From Galeruca laticollis (Eukaryota; Arthropoda; Insecta; Coleoptera; Chrysomelidae), in contig OY998175.1 in the NCBI GenBank assembly GCA_963921935.1, positions 310,457,484 through 310,521,483 of the forward strand: 64,000 nucleotides of DNA. Direction: 5' to 3'. A program made the translations under genes and the position numbers. Below are positions 48,801-61,241 of the stretch, piece after piece. The notes beneath the pieces were generated by a model. It was not told the origin of the DNA, made no database searches, and saw only the letters and a list, made by a program, of their open reading frames with translations. Every line of letters begins with the position of its first letter. The first letter of the stretch is position 1.

Positions 48801-50469
48801 AACTCTTTTGCGAGGAAATGAGAAAGTTAGTAATTTGGAACAGAGCGTCAGCTATACTAGCCCCGCCCTACCACTCTACCATTAACTAGACACTTACTAA
48901 AGTAGCTTATTGCCAAGCATATGAGAAAAATTTAAAAGTGATGCCATCTACCGGAAATTGTCTGAACTAATAATTTTTTCATTTAAATGAAGAAAAATTT
49001 CAACTCTTTTACGAGGAAATGAGAAAGTTTCTAATTTGAAACAGAGCGTCAGCTATACTAGCCCCGCCCTACCACTCTCCCATTATCTAGACACTTACTT
49101 AAGTAGCTTATTGCCAAGCATTTGTGAAAAATTTAAAAGTGATGCCTTCTAGCGGAAATAATCAGAACTAATAATTTTTGCATTTAAAAGAAGAAAAATT
49201 TCAACCTCTTTTACGAGGAAATGAGAGAGATTATAATTTGAAACAGAGCGTCAGCTATACTAGCCCCGCCCTACCACTCTCCCATTATCTAGACACTTAC
49301 TTAAGTAGCTTATTGCCAAGCATATGTGAAAAATTTAAAAGTGATGCCTTCTAGCGGAAATTATCTAATAATTTTTTCATTTAAATGAAGAAAAATTTCA
49401 ACTCTTTTACGAGGAAATGAGGAAGTTTGTAATATGAAACAGAGCGTCAGCTATACTAGCCCCGCCCTACCACTCTCCCATTATCTAGACACTTACTTAA
49501 GTAGCTTATTGCCAAGCATATGTGAAAAATTTAAAAGTGATGCCTTCTAGCGGAAATTATCTAATAATTTTTTCATTTAAGTGAAGAAAAATTTCAACTC
49601 TTTTACGAGGAAATGAGAAAGTTTGTAATTTGAAACAGAGCGTCAGCTATACTAGCCCCGCCCTACCACTCTACCATTAACTAGACAATTACTAAAGTAG
49701 CTTATTGCCAAGCATATGAGAAAAATTTAAAAGTGATGCTATCTACCGGAAATTGTCTGAAATAGTAATTTTTTCATTTAAATGAAGAAAAATTTCAACT
49801 CTTTTACGAGGAAATGAGATTGTTTGTAATTTTTAACAGAGCGTCAACTATACTAGCCCCACCCCACCGCTCTTCCATTATCTAGACACTTACTTAAGTA
49901 GCTTATTGCCAAGCATATGTGAAAAATTTAAAAGTGATGCCATCTACCGGAAATTGTCTGAACTAATAATTTCTTCATATAAATGAAGGAAAATTTCAAC
50001 TCTTTTACGAGGAAATGAGAAAGTTTGTAATTTGAAACAGAGCGTCAGCTATACTAGCCCCGCCCTACCACTCTCCCATTATCTAGACACTTACTTAAGT
50101 AGCTTATTGCCAAGCATATGTGAAAAATTTAAAAGTGATGCTATCTACCGGAAATTGTCTGAACTAATGATTTTTTCATATAAATGAAGGAAAATTTCAA
50201 CTCTTTTACGAGGAAATGAGAAAGTTTGTAATTTGAAACAGAGCGTCAGCTATACTAGCCCCGCCCTACCACTCTCCCATTATCTAGACACTTACTTAAG
50301 TAGCTTATTGCCAAGCATATGAGAAAAATTTAAAAGTGATGCCATCTACCGGAAATTGTCTGAACTATTAATTTTTTCATTTAAATGAAGAAAAATTTCA
50401 ACTCTTTTACGAGGAAATGAGAAAGTTTGTAATTTGAAACAGAGCGTCAGCTATACTAGCCCCGCCCTA
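45853..50469 (+). repeat. Degenerate continuation with a seventh, eroded nested module
   Basis: Monomers here carry more private substitutions than those to the left. A GACGCTTAC monomer (48084), GTGAAACATTT (about 48.53 kb), a damaged GCTATCCACCGATAATTG monomer (about 48.74 kb), CATTTGTG / AATAATCAG (about 49.12 kb) and TTATCTAATAATT types follow the order of the nested module up to about 49.67 kb. The stretch 45.86-46.3 kb (ACAATTACTAAAG at 45871, CCCCACCCCACCGCTCTTCC) recurs at 49.68-50.1 kb, 3814 bp later. Two adjacent near-identical monomers (GAACTTATAATT) lie at about 47.1-47.5 kb. No gene is visible. Confidence 0.75.
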
Positions 50470-52710
50470 CCACTCTACCATTATCTAGACACTTACTTAA
50501 GTAGCTTATTGCCAAGCATATGAGAAAAATTTAAAAGTGATGCCATCTACCGAAAATTGTCTGAACTATGAATTTTTTCATTTAAATGAAGAAAAATTTC
50601 AACTCTTTCACGAGGAAATGAGAAAGTTTGTAATTTGAAACAGAGCGTCAGCTATACTAGCCCCACCTTACCGCTCTCCCATTATCAAGACACTTACTTA
50701 AGTAGCTTATTGCCAAGCATATGTGAAAAATTTAAAAGTGATGCCTTCTAGCGGAAAATGTCTGAACTAATATTTTTTTCATTTAAATGAAGAAAAATTT
50801 CAACTCTTTTACGAGGAAATGAGAAAGTTTGTAATTTGAAACAGAGCGTCAGCTATACTAGCCCCGCCCTACCTCTCTCACATTATCTAGACACTTACTT
50901 AAGTAGCTTATTGCCAAGCATCTGAGGAAAATTTAAAAGTGATGCCATCTACCGGAAATTGTCTGAAATAATAATTTTTTCATTTAAATGAAGAAAAATT
51001 TCTACTCTTTTACGAGGAAATGAGATTGTTTGTAATTTGAAACAGAGCCTCAGCTATACTAGCCCCGCCCTACCACTCTCCCATTATTTAGACACTTACT
51101 TAAGTAGCTTATTGCCAAGCATATGTGAAAAATTTAAAAGTGATGCCATCTAGCGGAATTTGTCTGGACTAATAATTTTTTCCATTTAAATGAAGAAAAA
51201 TTTCAACTCTTTTACGAGGAAATGAGAAAGTTTGTAATTTGAAACAGAGCGTCAGCTATACTAGCCCCACCCTACCGCTCTCCCATTATCTAGACACTTA
51301 CTTAAGTAGCTTATTGCCAAGCATATGTGAAAAATTTAAAAGTGATGCCATCTAGCGTAAATTGTCTGAACTAATAATTTTTTCCATTTAAATGAAGAAA
51401 AATTTCAACTCTTACGAGGAAATGAGAAAGTTTGTAATTTGAAACAGAGCGTCAGCTATACTAGCCCCGCCCTACCACTCTACCATTATCTAGACACTTA
51501 CTTAAGTAGCTTATTGCCAAGCATATGAGAAAAATTTAAAAGTGATGCCATCTACCGGAAATTGTCTGAACTAATAATTTTTTCATTTAAATGAAGAAAA
51601 ATTTCAACTCTTTCACGAGGAAATGAGAAAGTTTGTAATTTGAAACAGAGCGTCAGCTATACTAGCCCCACCTTACCGCTCTCCCATTATCAAGACACTT
51701 ACTTAAGTAGCTTATTGCCAAGCATATGTGAAAAATTTAAAAGTGATGCCTTCTAGCGGAAAATGTCTGAACTAATATTTTTTTCATTTAAATGAAGAAA
51801 AATTTCAACTCTTTTACGAGGAAATGAGAAAGTTTGTAATTTGAAACAGAGCGTCAGCTATACTAGCCCCACCCTACCGCTCTCCCATTATCTAGACACT
51901 TACTTAAGTAGCTTATTGCCAAGCATATGTGAAAAATTTAAAAGTGATGCCATCTAGCGTAAATTGTCTGAACTAATAATTTTTTCCATTTAAATGAAGA
52001 AAAATTTCAACTCTTTTACGAGGAAATGAGAAAGTTTGTAATTTGAAACAGAGCGTCAGCTATACTAGCCCCGCCCTACCACTCTACCATTATCTAGACA
52101 CTTACTTAAGTAGCTTATTGCCAAGCATATGAGAAAAATTTAAAAGTGATGCCATCTACCGGAAATTGTCTGAACTAATAATTTTTTCATTTAAATGAAG
52201 AAAAATTTCAACTCTTTCACGAGGAAATGAGAAAGTTTGTAATTTGAAACAGAGCGTCAGCTATACTAGCCCCACCTTACCGCTCTCCCATTATCAAGAC
52301 ACTTACTTAAGTAGCTTATTGCCAAGCATATGTGAAAAATTTAAAAGTGATGCCTTCTAGCGGAAAATGTCTGAACTAATATTTTTTTCATTTAAATGAA
52401 GAAAAATTTCAACTCTTTTACGAGGAAATGAGAAAGTTTGTAATTTGAAACAGAGCGTCAGCTATACTAGCCCCGCCCTGCCTCTCTCACATTATCTAGA
52501 CACTTACTTAAGTAGCTTATTGCCAAGCATCTGAGGAAAATTTAAAAGTGATGCCATCTACCGGAAATTGTCTGAAATAATAATTTTTTCATTAAAATGA
52601 AGAAAAATTTCTACTCTTTTACGAGGAAATGAGATTGTTTGTAATTTGAAACAGAGCCTCAGCTATACTAGCCCCGCCCTACCACTCTCCCATTATCTAG
52701 ACACTTACTT
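50470..52710 (+). repeat. Short-range echoes of 3, 5 and 8 monomers
   Basis: The rare landmark ATCAAGACACTT with CCCACCTTACCGCTC occurs at 50685, 51690 and 52294, spaced 1005 bp (five monomers) and 604 bp (three monomers). CATCTGAGGAAAATT occurs at 50920 and 52529, 1609 bp (eight monomers) apart. Order around them is shared: TTTCACGAGG, then AAAATGTCTG with TAATATTTTTTT, then CCTCTCTCACATT, then ATCTGAGG. This looks like two successive unequal exchanges. No gene is visible. Confidence 0.75.
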
Positions 52711-55700
52711 AAGTAGCTTATTGCCAAGCATATGAGAAAAATTTAAAAGTGATGCCATCTACCGGAAATTGTCAGAATAGAGAATTTTTTCATTTTAATG
52801 AAGAAAAATTTCTACTCTTTTACGAGGAAATGAGAAAGTTTGTAATTTGAAACAGAGCGTCAGCTATACTAGCCCCACCCTACCGCTCTCCCATTATCTA
52901 GACACTTACTTAAGTAGCTTATTGCCAAGTATATGTGAAAAATTTAAAAGTGATGCCTTCTAGCGGAAAATGTCTGAACTAATAATTTTTTCCATTTAAA
53001 TGAAGAAAAATTTCAACTCTTCTACGAGGAAATGAGAAAGTTTGTAATTTGAAACAGAGCGTCAGCTATACTAGCCCCGCCCTACCACTCCCCCATTATC
53101 TAGACGCTTACTTAAGTAGCTTATTGCCATGCATATGAGAAAAATTTGAAAGTGATGCCATCTACCGGAAATTGTCTGAACTAATTATTTTTTCATTTAA
53201 ATGAAGAAAAATTTCAACTCTTTTACGAGGAAATGAGAAAGTTTGTAATTTGAAACAGAGCGTCAGCTGTACTAGCCCCGCCCTACCACTCTACCATTAT
53301 CAAGACACTTACTTAAGTAGCTTATTGCCAAGCATATGTGAAAAATTTAAAAGTGATGCCATCTAGCGTAAATTGTCTGAACTAATAATTTTTTCCATTT
53401 AAATGAAGAAAAATTTCAACTCTTTTACGAGGAAATGAGAAAGTTTGTAATTTAAAACAGAGCGTCAGCTATACTAGCCCCGTCCTACCACTCTACCATT
53501 ATCTAGACACTTACTTAAGTAGCTTATTGCCAAGCATATGTGAAAAATTTAAAAGTGATGCCATCTAGCGTAAATTGTCTGAACTAATAATTTTTTCCAT
53601 TTAAATGGAGAAAAATTTCAACTCTTTTACGAGGAAATGAGGAAGTTTGTAATTTGAAACAGAGCGTCAGCTATACTAGCCCCACCCTACCGCTCTCCCA
53701 TTATCTAGACACTTACTTAAGTAGCTTATTGCCAAGCATATGTGAAAAATTTAAAAGTGATGCATTCTAGCGGAAATTGTCTGAACTAATAATTTTTTCA
53801 TTTAAATGAGGAAAAATTTCAAATCTTTTACGAGGAAATGAGAAAGTTTGTAATTTGAAACAGAGCGTCAGCTATACTAGCCCCGCCCTACCACTCTACC
53901 ATTATCTAGACACTTACTTAAGTAGCTTATTGCCAAGCATATGTGAAAAATTTAAGTGATGCCTTCTAGCGGAAATTATCAGAACTAATAATTTTTTCAT
54001 TTAAATGAAGAAAAATTTCAACTCTTTTACGAGGAAATGAGAAACTTTGTAATTTGAAACAGAGCGTCAGCTGTACTAGCCCCGCCCTACTACTCTACCA
54101 TTATCTAGACACTTACTTAAGTAGCTTATTGCCAAGCATATGTGAAAAATTTAAAAGTGATGCCATTTAGCGTAAATTGTCTGAACTAATAATTTTTTCC
54201 ATTTAAATGAAGAAAAATTTCAACTCTTCTACGAGGAAATGAGAAAGTTTGTAATTTAAAACAGAGCGTCAGCTATACTAGCCCCGTCCTACCACTCTAC
54301 CATTATCTAGACACTTACTTAAGTAGCTTATTGCCAAACATATGTGAAAAATTTAAAAGTGATGCCATCTAGCGTAAATTGTCTGAACTAATAATTTTTT
54401 CCATTTAAATGGAGAAAAATTTCAACTCTTTTACGAGGAAATGAGAAAGTTTGTAATTTGAAACAGAGCGTCAGCTATACTAGCCCCACCCTACCGCTCT
54501 CCCATTATCTAGACACTTACTTAAGTAGCTTATTGCCAAGCATATGTGAAAAATTTAAAAGTGATGCATTCTAGCGGAAATTGTCTGAACTGATAATTTT
54601 TTCATTTAAATGAGGAAAAATTTCAAATCTTTTACGAGGAAATGAGAAAGTTTGTAATTTGAAACAGAGCGTCAGCTATACTAGCCCCGCCCTACCACTC
54701 TACCATTATCTAGACACTTACTTAAGTAGCTTATTGCCAAGCATATGTGAAAAATTTAAGTGATGCCTTCTAGCGGAAATTATCAGAACTAATAATTTTT
54801 TCATTTAAATGAAGAAAAATTCCAACTCTTTTACGAGGAAATGAGAAAGTTTGTAATTTGAAACAGAACGTCAGCTATACTAGCCCCGCCCTACCTCTCT
54901 CCCATTATCTAGACACTTACTTAAGTAGCTGATTGCCAAGCATATGTGAAAAATTTGAAAGTGATGCCATCTAGCGGAAATTGTCTGAACTAATAATTTT
55001 TACATTTAAATGAAGAAAAATTTCAACTCTTTTACGAGGAAATAAGAAAGTTTGTAATTTGAAACAGAGCGTCAGCTATACTAGCCCCGCCCTACCACTC
55101 TCCCATTATCTAGACACTTACTTAAGTAGCTTATTGCCAAGCATATGTGAAAAATTTAAAAGTGATGCCATCTAGCGGAATTTGTCTGGAATAATAATTT
55201 TTTCCATTTAAATGAAGAAAAATTTCAACTCTTTTACGAGGAAATGAGGAAGTTTGTAATTTGAAACAGAGCGTCAGCTATACTAGCCCCACCCTACCGC
55301 TCTTCCATTATCTAGACACTTACTTAAGTAGCTTATTGCCAAGCATATGTGAAAAATTTAAAAGTGATGCCATCTAGCGTAAATTGTCTGAACTAATAAT
55401 TTTTTCATTTAAATGAAGAAAAATTTCAACTCTTTCACGAGGAAATGAGAAAGTTTGTAATTTGAAACAGAGCGTCAGCTATACTAGCCCCGCCCTACCA
55501 CTCTACCATTATCTAGACACTTACTTAAGTAGCTTATTGCCAAGCATATGAGAAAAATTTAAAAGTGATGCCTTCTAGCGGAAAATGTCTGAACTAATAT
55601 TTTTTTCATTCAAATGAAGAAAAATTTCAACTCTTTTACGAGGAAATGAGAAAGTTTGTAATTTGAAACAGAGCGTCAGCTATACTAGCCCCACCCTACC

Positions 55701-57829
55701 GCTCTCCCATTATCTAGACACTTACTTAAGTAGCTGATTGCCAAGCATATGTGAAAAATTTGAAAGTGATGCCATCTAGCGGAAATTGTCTGAACTAATA
55801 ATTTTTACATTTAAATGAAGAAAAATTTCAACTCTTTTACGAGGAAATAAGAAAGTTTGTAATTTGAAACAGAGCGTCAGCTATACTAGCCCCACCCTAC
55901 CGCTCTCCCATTATCTAGACACTTACTTAAGTAGCTGATTGCCAAGCATATGTGAAAAATTTAAAAGTGATGCCATCTAGCGGAATTTGTCTGGACTAAT
56001 AATTTTTTCCATTTAAATGAAGAAAAATTTCAACTCTTTTACGAGGAAATGAGAAAGTTTGTAATTTGAAACAGAGCGTCAGCTATACTAGCCCCACCCT
56101 ACCGCTCTCCCATTATCTAGACACTTACTTAAGTAGCTGATTGCCAAGCATATGTGAAAAATTTGAAAGTGATGCCATCTAGCGGAAATTGTCTGAACTA
56201 ATAATTTTTACATTTAAATGAAGAAAAATTTCAACTCTTTTACGAGGAAATAAGAAAGTTTGTAATTTGAAACAGAGCGTCAGCTATACTAGCCCCGCCC
56301 TACCACTCTCCCATTATCTAGACACTTACTTAAGTAGCTTATTGCCAAGCATATGTGAAAAATTTAAAAGTGATGCTATCTACCGGAAATTGTCTGAACT
56401 AATAATTTTTTCATTTAAATGAAGAAAAATTTCAACTCTTTTACGAGGAAATGAGAAAGTTTGTAATTTGAAACAGAGCGTCAGCTATACTAGCCCCGCC
56501 CTACCACTCTACCATTATCTAGACACTTACTTAAGTAGCTTATTGCCAAGCATATGAGAAAAATTTAAAAGTGATGCCTTCTAGCGGAAAATGTCTGAAC
56601 TAATATTTTTTTCATTTAAATGAAGAAAAATTTCAACTCTTTTACGAGGAAATGAGAAAGTTTGTAATTTGAAACAGAGCGTCAGCTATACTAGCCCCTC
56701 CCTACCACTCTCCCATTATCTAGACACTTACTTAAGTAGCTTATTGCCAAGCATATGTGAAAATTTTAAAAGTGATGCCATCTAGCGGAAATTGTCTGAA
56801 CTAATAATTTTTTCATTTAAATGAAGAAAAATTTCAACTCTTTTACGAGGAAATGAGAAAGTTTGTAATTTGAAACAGAGCGTCAGCTATACTAGCCCCG
56901 CCCTACCTCTCTCACATTATCTAGACACTTACTTAAGTAGCTTATTGCCAAGCATATGAGAAAAATTTAAAAGTGATGCCATCTACCGGAAATTGTCTGA
57001 AATAATAATTTTTTCATTTAAATGAAGAAAAATTTCTACTCTTTTACGAGGAAATGAGATTGTTTGTAATTTGAAACAGAGCCTCAGCTATACTAGCCCC
57101 GCCCTACCACTCTCCCATTATTTAGACACTTACTTAAGTAGCTTATTGCCAAGCATATGTGAAAAATTTAAAAGTGATGCCATCTAGCGTAAATTGTCTG
57201 AACTAATAATTTTTTCATTTAAATGAAGAAAAATTTCAACTCTTTTACGAGGAAATGAGAAGTTTGTAATTTGAAACAGAGCGTCAGCTATACTAGCCCC
57301 ACCCTACCGCTCTCCCATTATCTAGACACTTACGTAAGTAGCTTATTGCCAAGCATATGTGAAAAATTTAAAAGTGATGCCATCTAGCGTAAATTGTCTG
57401 AACTAATAATTTTTTCATTTAAATGAAGAAAAATTTCAACTCTTTTACGAGGAAATGAGAAAGTTTGTAATTTGAAACAGAGCGTCAGCTATACTAGCCC
57501 CACCCTACCGCTCTCCCATATCTAGACACTTACTTAAGTAGCTTATTGCCAAGCATATGTGAAAAATTTAAAAGTGATGCCTTCTAGCGGAAAATGTCTG
57601 AACTAATATTTTTTTCATTTAAATGAAGAAAAATTTCAACTCTTTTACGAGGAAATGAGAAAGTTTGTAATTTGAAACAGAGCGTCAGCTATACTAGCCC
57701 CGCCCTACCTCTCTCACATTATCTAGACACTTACTTAAGTAGCTTATTGCCAAGCATATGAGAAAAATTTAAGTGATGCCATCTAGCGTAAATTGTCTGA
57801 ACTAATAATTTTTTCATTTAAATGAAGAA
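52711..57829 (+). repeat. Mixed monomers, partly matching the final 17-monomer unit
   Basis: 52.73-53.52 kb matches 58.56-59.35 kb at +5827 bp (TCTAGACGC 53103 to 58930; GTCAGAA types 52730 to 58557). The middle, about 54.9-56.3 kb, alternates two monomer types marked by GCTGATTGCC with TTTGAAAG, TTTTTACATTT and ATAAGAAAG, and by GGAATTTGTCTGG, giving ~402-bp dimers. Private one- or two-base deletions occur at about 57.26 kb (GAGAAGTTTG) and 57.52 kb (CCCATATCTAG). No gene or foreign insertion is seen. Confidence 0.7.
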
Positions 57830-60800
57830 AAATTTCAACTCTTTTACGAGGAAATGAGAAAGTTTGTAATTTGAAACAGAGCGTCAGCTATACTAGCCCC
57901 ACCCTACCGCTCTCCCATTATCTAGACACTTACTTAAGTAGCTTATTGCCAAGCATATGTGAAAAATTTAAAAGTGATGCCTTCTAGCGGAAAATGTCTG
58001 AACTAATATTTTTTTCATTTAAATGAAGAAAAATTTCAACTCTTTTACGAGGAAATGAGAAAGTTTGTAATTTGAAACAGAGCGTCAGCTATACTAGCCC
58101 CGCCCTACCTCTCTCACATTATCTAGACACTTACTTAAGTAGCTTATTGCCAAGCATATGAGAAAAATTTAAAAGTGATGCCATCTACCGGAAATTGTCT
58201 GAAATAATAATTTTTTCATTTAAATGAAGAAAAATTTCTACTCTTTTACGAGGAAATGAGATTGTTTGTAATTTGAAACAGAGCCTCAGCTATACTAGCC
58301 CCGCCCTACCACTCTCCCATTATTTAGACACTAACTTAAGTAGCTTATTGCCAAGCATATGTGAAAAATTTAAAAGTGATGCCATCTAGCGTAAATTGTC
58401 TGAACTAATAATTTTTTCCATTTAAATGAAGAAAAATTTCAACTCTTACGAGGAAATGAGAAAGTTTGTAATTTGAAACAGAGCGTCAGCTATACTAGCC
58501 CCGCCCTACCTCTCTCCCATTATCTAGACACTTACTTAAGTAGCTTATTGCCAAGCATATGAGAAAAATTTAAAAGTGATGCCATCTACCGGAAATTGTC
58601 AGAAATAATAATTTTTTCATTTTAATGAAGAAAAATTTCTACTCTTTTACGAGGAAATGAGAAAGTTTGTAATTTGAAACAGAGCGTCAGCTATACTAGC
58701 CCCACCCTACCGCTCTCCCATTATCTAGACACTTACTTAAGTAGCTTATTGCCAAGCATATGTGAAAAATTTAAAATTGATGCCTTCTAGCGGAAAATGT
58801 CTGAACTAATAATTTTTTCCATTTAAATGAAGAAAAATTTCAACTCTTCTACGAGGAAATGAGAAAGTTTGTAATTTGAAACAGAGCGTCAGCTATACTA
58901 GCCCCGCCCTACCACTCTCCCATTATCTAGACGCTTACTTAAGTAGCTTATTGCCATGCATATGAGAAAAATTTGAAAGTGATGCCATCTACCGGAAATT
59001 GTCTGAACTAATAATTTTTTCATTTAAATGAAGAAAAATTTCAACTCTTTTACGAGGAAATGAGAAAGTTTGTAATTTGAAACAGAGCGTCAGCTGTACT
59101 AGCCCCGCCCTACCACTCTACCATTATCAAGACACTTACTTAAGTAGCTTATTGCCAAGCATATGTGAAAAATTTAAAAGTGATGCCATCTAGCGTAAAT
59201 TGTCTGAACTAATAATTTTTTCCATTTAAATGAAGAAAAATTTCAACTCTTTTACGAGGAAATGAGAAAGTTTGTAATTTAAAACAGAGCGTCAGCTATA
59301 CTAGCCCCGTCCTAGCACTCTACCATTATCTAGACACTTACTTAAGTAGCTTATTGCCAAGCATATGTGAAAAATTTAAAAGTGATGCATTCTAGCGGAA
59401 ATTGTCTGAACTAATAATTTTTTCATTTAAATGAGGAAAAATTCCAAATCTTTTACGAGGAAATGAGAAAGTTTGTAATTTGAAACAGAGCGTCAGCTAT
59501 ACTAGCCCCGCCCTATCACTCTACCATTATCTAGACACTTACTTAAGTAGCTTATTGCCAAGTATGTGAAAAATTTAAAAGTGATGCATTCTAGCGGAAA
59601 TTGTCTGAACTAATAATTTTTTCATTTAAATGAGGAAAAATTCCAAATCTTTTACGAGGAAATGAGAAAGTTTGTAATTTGAAACAGAGCGTCAGCTATA
59701 CTAGCCCCGCCCTACCACTCTACCATTATCTAGACACTTACTTAAGTAGCTTATTGCCAAGTATGTGAAAAATTTAAGTGATGCCTTCTAGCGGAAATTA
59801 TCAGAACTAATAATTTTTTCATTTAAATGAAGAAAAATTTCAACTCTTTTACGAGGAAATGAGAAAGTTTGTAATTTGAAACAGAGCGTCAGCTGTACTA
59901 GCCCCGCCCTACTACTCTACCATTATCTAGACACTTACTTAAGTAGCTTATTGCCAAGTATGTGAAAAATTTAAGTGATGCCTTCTAGCGGAAATTATCA
60001 GAACTAATAATTTTTTCATTTAAATGAAGAAAAATTTCAACTCTTTTACGAGGAAATGAGAAAGTTTGTAATTTGAAACAGAGCGTCAGCTGTACTAGCC
60101 CCGCCCTACTACTCTACCATTATCTAGACACTTACTTAAGTAGCTTATTGCCAAGCATATGTGAAAAATTTAAAAGTGATGCCATCTAGCGTAAATTGTC
60201 TGAACTAATAACTTTTTCCATTTAAATGAAGAAAAATTTCAACTCTTTTACGAGGAAATGAGAAAGTTTGTAATTTAAAACAGAGCGTCAGCTATACTAG
60301 CCCCGTCCTACCACTCTACCATTATCTAGACACTTACTTAAGTAGCTTATTGCCAAACATATGTGAAAAATTTAAAAGTGATGCCATCTAGCGTAAATTG
60401 TCTGAACTAATAATTTTTTCCATTTAAATGGAGAAAAATTTCAACTCTTTTACGAGGAAATGAGAAAGTTTGTAATTTGAAACAGAGCGTCAGCTATACT
60501 AGCCCCACCCTACCGCTCTCCCATTATCTAGACACTTACTTAAGTAGCTTATTGCCAAGCATATGTGAAAAATTTAAAAGTGATGCATTCTAGCGGAAAT
60601 TGTCTGAACTGATAATTTTTTCATTTAAATGAGGAAAAATTTCAAATCTTTTACGAGGAAATGAGAAAGTTTGTAATTTGAAACAGAGCGTCAGCTATAC
60701 TAGCCCCGCCCTACCACTCTACCATTATCTAGACACTTACTTAAGTAGCTTATTGCCAAACATATGTGAAAAATTTAAAAGTGATGCCATCTAGCGTAAA

Positions 60801-61241
60801 TTGTCTGAACTAATAATTTTTTCCATTTAAATGGAGAAAAATTTCAACTCTTTTACGAGGAAATGAGAAAGTTTGTAATTTGAAACAGAGCGTCAGCTAT
60901 ACTAGCCCCACCCTACCGCTCTCCCATTATCTAGACACTTACTTAAGTAGCTTATTGCCAAGCATATGTGAAAAATTTAAAAGTGATGCATTCTAGCGGA
61001 AATTGTCTGAACTGATAATTTTTTCATTTAAATGAGGAAAAATTTCAAATCTTTTACGAGGAAATGAGAAAGTTTGTAATTTGAAACAGAGCGTCAGCTA
61101 TACTAGCCCCGTCCTACCACTCTACCATTATCTAGACACTTACTTAAGTAGCTTATTGCCAAACATATGTGAAAAATTTAAAAGTGATGCCATCTAGCGT
61201 AAATTGTCTGAACTAATAATTTTTTCCATTTAAATGGAGAA
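57830..61241 (+). repeat. Right-hand 17-monomer higher-order unit, copy 1 (3412 bp)
   Basis: Landmarks return 3412 bp later: CATATGTG 57955 to 61367; CACTAACTTAAG 58329 to 61741; TCTAGACGC 58930 to 62342. The left edge lies near 57.83 kb, where matching begins at the AAAAATTTCAACTC segment. In its right half it contains two adjacent GCATTCTAGCGG monomers and two adjacent short CCAAGTATGTG monomers (edges 59561, 59760, 59957), where copy 2 has one of each plus another monomer. The spacing of later landmarks therefore becomes 3218 bp (16 monomers). Confidence 0.85.
60359..61164 (+). repeat. Two-monomer (403 bp) higher-order repeat inside the right-hand unit
   Basis: Dimers start at the variant edge CCAAACATATG at 60359, 60762 and 61165, exactly 403 bp apart. 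Each pairs a CATCTAGCGT monomer (TTTAAATGGAG, CCCACCCTACCGCTC) with a GCATTCTAGCGG monomer (GAACTGATAA, AAATGAGGAAAAA, TTTCAAATC). The third dimer breaks after its first monomer, where the sequence joins the AAAATGTCTG type at 61367. Related dimers occur at 54340 and 63577. Confidence 0.85.
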
